Assembly (NCBI GenBank): GCA_021413865.1
Contig: JAIOPN010000031.1
Span: forward strand, 1 to 64,000
DNA: 64,000 bases
DNA from: Planctomycetota bacterium
GTDB lineage: Bacteria > Planctomycetota > Phycisphaerae > Phycisphaerales > Phycisphaeraceae
Direction: 5' to 3'
Numbering within the stretch: the first letter of the stretch is position 1; each line of letters begins with the position of its first letter. The notes beneath the pieces are model-generated. The model searched no databases and had not been told where the DNA came from. It was given only the letters and a program-made list of their open reading frames with translations. A program made the position numbers and the translations under genes. Shown in pieces: positions 60,086-64,000 of the stretch.

Positions 60086-62620
60086 CGCCAGAGCAGCCCT
60101 CAACTTGACGATCTCATTGGCTACGGCGCGGCGCACCACCTGCATGCGCGGGGTTTTGAACGCGGGCTCGTTCATGCAGTTGGCCCAGGGCACTGCCTCG
60201 ACCAGCGCGTTGAGCACGGCCTCGGCCGCGTCCGCCTTCTTACAGATTGCCTGATCGGTATGGCGGCGTGCCTCAGCGATCGTCCGGGTGAGCGTGTAGA
60301 GGTAGGCGTAGTCGTCCACGCCCTCGCGCAGCGCCTCCCACGCGATCGTGGGGATGGCGCCCTGATACGTGGACCAGTCGTCGGCTTTCAAGAACCAGGG
60401 GTAAACCATGCCCGGTTCTTTCGGCTCTCTGGCGTTGGCGTGCGAACCGTCAAAATCGTTGAACGCGTCCTCCTGGGGCCGGCAGAACGCCCAGGTGGCT
60501 TGAGCCTTGGCGCCGCTCTTCCAGAACAGCAGGCCGGCGCCGTAGCGGTTGTGGTAGAGGTAACTTTCCTGCGGGAAGGGATTGACATACGAGCCGGTCC
60601 CGTACCACCAGAACTCGGCGCCGGTCTTGGCGCACGCCTCACGCGCCTCGCGGGACTTCTTCTCGTCACAGATAAGACCGGACACAAAGCAGGGCGCGGA
60701 GATGTAGGCCGAGGTTTTCTCGATGAAGTGGATGTCGCGGACGGTCGCGTATGTTTTGGCCCCGCCGGCGTGCCACGATTGATAGTCCTGGATGGCGAAG
60801 GTATTTTCGCTCGAAGGCTCGTCAACGCCGTAGTAGTACCAGGGCGGCAGACCCCGGGTCGCCTCTACCGCGGCGCGGGCCACCGCGGCGACCCCCTCTT
60901 TGACCGCCCGCGGCCAATCACCCCTCTCCAGATTCACGCCCGGCGCGACCACGTCGCGCACCGCGCCGGCGTCCCACGATTTGATGATGTGCGGCCCAGG
61001 TAGCCCGGCCTCGGCCGCCATATGCGCCAACCGGCGGTAGCTCGTGGCGTCGAAAGAGGCTTTGCCCTCCTTCAGCCCCGACAGGTCGGCTCTCCCCAGG
61101 CCGATCTCGATCAGCCCGGTCATCCCGTGCCGGGCGAAGTCGCGCAGATCCCCCATGACCTGTGCGTCGCTCATGCCGATCCAGCGGTACGGGTCGCAGT
61201 AGAGCGCCCAGGAACGGTCGGCCGGGCGCTGGAGCTTGAAGGGGAGTATTTCGATCCGCAGCGGCAGCGCGAGGTCCCCGCGGTCTTTGCTCTGGATGTA
61301 TACGACCGCGTTGTAGGTGCCGGCCCTGGCGTCCGCCTTGGCGTTGAGTGTCAGCCAGAACGCCGCGGTCACGCCGGTTTTTAGATCGAACGAGCGTTCC
61401 TCAAGGAGGCCCCGCTTCATCGGCACCTGCATTTTCCCGTCTCGGCAGGGGAGCAGCAGTTCCGGCGTGATGTACCACTGGCGCGACTTCCAACCGGTCC
61501 GCTGAGGCCAGAAGTGCATGTACCGCACGTCAACGGAGACGGGCGCGTCCGAGGTGTCGACGCGAACGGTCAGGCCCTGCACATCGTCAAGCCCGCGCAC
61601 GCCGAACCATGCCGGTGTGTATTCGTCGGGCGTCAGGAATGAGGCCAGCGTTGACGCGTGCTCCGCCGGCCGCGGCACCCGGTCGGGTCTGTAATCGCCC
61701 GGGTCGGAGGTGACGTAGGCCATCAGCCCGGCGGCGCGCTCGGCGGGGCTCGGTTCGGGCGGACGCCAGTCCTGCGGCGGGACAGGCGCGGGCGTGAACG
61801 GCTCGCCCGGGTCCACGGCGTCGTACGTCACGCCGCCTATGGTCCGGGCGCTCTTTTCAACCCCGTCGTGTTTCTGCTTGAGTTGCAAGGCGAGTTGTTC
61901 GGGCGTCACGCCGCCCATCGTGCCGTCAGCGTCGGCAAACACGAGGTGCCCCCACTGATTGATGTTGTGGAAGGCCCCGCGCGTCGGCGAGTAGCAGAGG
62001 TAATCCTCGGCGGGGTGATCCGTACGGTTGAGGTTGAAGCCCCATACGTCGCTGGCCTTTGGTTTTGCCCCGATGTCCTTCCACGGCATCCTGATCTTCG
62101 CGCTCCAGCCCTTGGGCGTCCTCTCGACCTTCGTGGTCACGCCCCGGGCGTCGAACCCCGCGTTGCCGGAAACGACCGCGCCGTTGCTGAGCCACTCGGC
62201 GACAGGCCCTTGCTCGTCAGAAACGCCACCGGAGGCGGAGACCAGGACATGAAACCAACGGCTCATCGGGTTGTGTGAATGGTCGGGATCGAGAAAGACC
62301 TCCACGCAGTCGTCCCGCCACATCTCCTTGTCGTCCCGGGCGGGGTGCATGGCCACGATCTGGCTGTCTTCGCATTCAAAGAGAACGGTCAGCGCTTCGT
62401 CATCCCAGATCACCACCGCGGACGTCATCTCTTTCGGGGCACCGTTCGTGGTGGTGACAAATCCCGTTATCGGCGCCCCATTCCCACCTTTGGGAACTAC
62501 AAGCATCTTTTGTGGTTGGCTCTCAGGCGGGTTGCTGTCGGTGGATGCCCCAAGACCGAGGCAACAGAAAACAAAGACGACCGCTCCGCTCAACATCCGC
62601 CTTCGGTAATCCACGAACAT
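60080..62620 (-). CDS. DUF4091-type glycosidase-like protein with CBM9-like domain
   Basis: An 846-residue exported protein. It has an N-terminal signal peptide (MFVDYRRRMLSGAVVFVFCC, about 1-25), then a CBM9-like domain (about 45-225: FECEDSQIVAMHPA, WRDDCVEVFLDP, FNLNRTDH). A large C-terminal part resembles DUF4091/GH-like proteins, with WYYYGVDEPSSENTF (candidate acid residues), GAEFWWYGTG, WAFCRPQEDAFNDFDG, and WEALREGVDDYAYLYTL (the WE..REG-x-DDY motif is characteristic). It probably acts on a polysaccharide outside the cell. It meets a truncated IS3 element at its 3' end. Confidence 0.75.
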   Translation of the reverse strand: MFVDYRRRMLSGAVVFVFCCLGLGASTDSNPPESQPQKMLVVPKGGNGAPITGFVTTTNGAPKEMTSAVVIWDDEALTVLFECEDSQIVAMHPARDDKEMWRDDCVEVFLDPDHSHNPMSRWFHVLVSASGGVSDEQGPVAEWLSNGAVVSGNAGFDARGVTTKVERTPKGWSAKIRMPWKDIGAKPKASDVWGFNLNRTDHPAEDYLCYSPTRGAFHNINQWGHLVFADADGTMGGVTPEQLALQLKQKHDGVEKSARTIGGVTYDAVDPGEPFTPAPVPPQDWRPPEPSPAERAAGLMAYVTSDPGDYRPDRVPRPAEHASTLASFLTPDEYTPAWFGVRGLDDVQGLTVRVDTSDAPVSVDVRYMHFWPQRTGWKSRQWYITPELLLPCRDGKMQVPMKRGLLEERSFDLKTGVTAAFWLTLNAKADARAGTYNAVVYIQSKDRGDLALPLRIEILPFKLQRPADRSWALYCDPYRWIGMSDAQVMGDLRDFARHGMTGLIEIGLGRADLSGLKEGKASFDATSYRRLAHMAAEAGLPGPHIIKSWDAGAVRDVVAPGVNLERGDWPRAVKEGVAAVARAAVEATRGLPPWYYYGVDEPSSENTFAIQDYQSWHAGGAKTYATVRDIHFIEKTSAYISAPCFVSGLICDEKKSREAREACAKTGAEFWWYGTGSYVNPFPQESYLYHNRYGAGLLFWKSGAKAQATWAFCRPQEDAFNDFDGSHANAREPKEPGMVYPWFLKADDWSTYQGAIPTIAWEALREGVDDYAYLYTLTRTIAEARRHTDQAICKKADAAEAVLNALVEAVPWANCMNEPAFKTPRMQVVRRAVANEIVKLRAALAD

Positions 62621-62865
62621 CGCTACCCCTTTTGTGAGCCTGAGTTTTACCCGTTGGAGGTTGTTCGGCGAACGCCCTCAGCGATATTGCATAGCGTAGC
62701 ACTCGGTATGCGTCGCCCCCAATGCCAGTCCTGCCCAGACTCGGGATGTCGCACATGATCGCCACGTTGTCGCCGTGATCGAGGGCGTCGCGTCGGTGGG
62801 GCCGAAGGAAGAAGTGTTCGTGGCCGCGGGGAGATGGGGCTGACCGGATGGCGCGCCCAACGTGA

Positions 62866-64000
62866 TCACCGCGGCCCTTTGTGATGGCCAGCCTGCCGCT
62901 CATCGAGGGCGTCGTCCAGTTCCTGCTCCGTACCGAACGACTTGGCCAGCGGGTAGGGGTCGTGATCCATCCAGCCCCAGTTGCTTTCCACGGATTCCCG
63001 GTACCACCGGTCGAACTCCGGGAAGGTCCTCCCCATGATGACGCAGGCGGCAACCAGCTTGTGCCGCAGGTCCCTCTGCTCGGGGTCCGCGTCGTCTTCA
63101 TCAGTCTGGACAAGCTCCCGCACCGGCTCGATCGCGACGGGGTCCAGGTGTGACAGGGCCGCGTGCCCCAGGCTCAGGGCGACGTCCAAGTCGTCTTCCT
63201 CCTCCAGGAAGGTCAGGCAGCGTTCCACGCTCAGGTCGCCGTGGATGTGCTCCAACGGCTCGCACAAGCTGAAACGCCCGCCCGTGTCCACGTCCCGCCA
63301 CGCCCGGTTCACCCCCTGGATCACGGCGTCCGTGCCGATGCGTGCGAGCGCCGGACCGACCTCGTCGATCACGCTCTCGTTATCCTCGCCCATCCGCTTG
63401 ATCAGCAGCGGGATCGCTTTCTCCATCCGCAACCTGCCGGCCAGTTCCACGATCCACGGCTCCAGCCACTCCATCAGCGGTCGGTCGACGGACCGGTACT
63501 GCCTCCTGAGCAGCCCCAGGACTTGGTCCGCCCCAGCTTGTGGGTGACGGGCCAGCGCCTCGATGATCCGGTCGCCGTGGCGGGAGTCCTCGCGGGTGAC
63601 CGTATGGGCCTCCATCGTCCGCGAGCCCAACGCCTCCAACGCCGACCACGCTGCGGGCCAGTCCCAGAAGTGCATCTTCAGTCGCTCGTCGAAAGCCGGC
63701 CTCAACTGCTCGGGGAGCAGGGCCGCAAGTTCGGCGTGACGCCTGATCAGCAGTTCAGGGTAGGCATTCTGGACGATCAGGGCCGCGGCGAAACGGTAGT
63801 TCTCCCCGTTCAGGTCTTGGTGTTGCCGTTCGCCGGCAAGCTCACGTGCAAGCCAGTCGATGGCGGCCGGCGTCTGGAGCAGATGGTCGGCATCGCGGAG
63901 GATGCGAAAGGCCTTATCCCTGCTGTGCGTTTCCACGGCCCGGATGACCAACGGCATCAGCGACGGGTCCGCGGTGCTGGCCCCGCAGTAGTATGCCAGG
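62866..64000 (-). CDS. HEAT-repeat protein, cut by the window edge
   Basis: At least 378 residues. The frame continues past 63957 to the window edge (LAYYCGASTADPSLMPLVIR), so the 5' end lies outside. It is all helical, with HEAT/PBS-lyase-like repeats (KAIPLLIKRMGEDNESVIDE, VGPALARIGTDAVIQGV, ALSHLDPVAIEPVRELV). The C-terminal 60 residues are acidic. Such proteins are scaffolds; the partner is unknown. Confidence 0.7.
   Translation of the reverse strand, partial: LAYYCGASTADPSLMPLVIRAVETHSRDKAFRILRDADHLLQTPAAIDWLARELAGERQHQDLNGENYRFAAALIVQNAYPELLIRRHAELAALLPEQLRPAFDERLKMHFWDWPAAWSALEALGSRTMEAHTVTREDSRHGDRIIEALARHPQAGADQVLGLLRRQYRSVDRPLMEWLEPWIVELAGRLRMEKAIPLLIKRMGEDNESVIDEVGPALARIGTDAVIQGVNRAWRDVDTGGRFSLCEPLEHIHGDLSVERCLTFLEEEDDLDVALSLGHAALSHLDPVAIEPVRELVQTDEDDADPEQRDLRHKLVAACVIMGRTFPEFDRWYRESVESNWGWMDHDPYPLAKSFGTEQELDDALDERQAGHHKGPR

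Overview
This is GC-rich bacterial chromosome that looks like a planctomycete, probably of the Phycisphaerae. This is an inference from content. The giant exported protein carries an N-terminal LEPLEDR-type motif. There are several phytanoyl-CoA dioxygenase paralogues, DUF4091-type carbohydrate enzymes, a sialidase and an MlrC/enolase-superfamily pair. An exopolysaccharide (EPS) operon and tyrosine integrases sit at tRNA-Arg genes. No rRNA genes or CRISPR arrays were seen. Two tRNA genes are present.

Layout. 1-15.8 kb: chromosomal metabolism and envelope genes. These include an MFS transporter, a four-gene lipoprotein operon (LpoB-like, LpoB-like, COG3014-like, YcfL-like), a Sel1-repeat/trypsin-like protease fusion, and a sialidase flanked by three phytanoyl-CoA dioxygenases. 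15.8-24.2 kb: an 8.4 kb integrated element between a tRNA-Arg(CCT) gene and a displaced copy of its 3' end. It encodes excisionase-like HTH proteins, a replication protein with an iteron array inside its gene, a DnaB-type helicase, a Nu1-like terminase small subunit, an XRE regulator and a tyrosine integrase. It has no capsid, tail or large-terminase gene, so it resembles a phage satellite. 24.4-25.6 kb: one DegT/DnrJ aminotransferase gene lies between this tRNA and a second one, tRNA-Arg(TCT). 25.7-29.6 kb: a second, decayed island points at that tRNA. It keeps integrase, XRE and excisionase genes. The rest is a string of truncated genes: a RepA-like ATPase, HsdR, an IS1380 transposase and HsdS. 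29.6-50.6 kb: metabolism and surface genes, namely ADP-ribosylglycohydrolase, enolase superfamily, MlrC, SGNH-like, RNase HII-like, a fourth dioxygenase, UDP-glucose dehydrogenase, an MgtA-type ATPase, a 1565-residue cyclophilin/cadherin-like surface protein, TrmB and a PrcB-like lipoprotein. 51.2-57.7 kb: an exopolysaccharide operon of the kind linked to exosortase systems. 57.7-60.1 kb: a scar containing a truncated serine recombinase, a glycosidase tail fragment and a partial IS3 element. 60.1-64 kb: a DUF4091-like glycosidase and a HEAT-repeat protein that runs off the window.

The most notable signals are in the 8.4 kb element. The integrase gene ends inside the tRNA. If the element excises at the repeated tRNA end, the integrase frame continues into the small ORF at the left end (472 to about 527 residues). 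It would then couple through a GTGA overlap to the next gene, joining the regulator-integrase unit to the replication genes only in the circle. The replication gene also carries six copies of a 7-bp motif followed by an A-rich stretch, much like the lambda origin inside gene O. Several families of long-armed palindromic repeats are scattered through the chromosomal parts.
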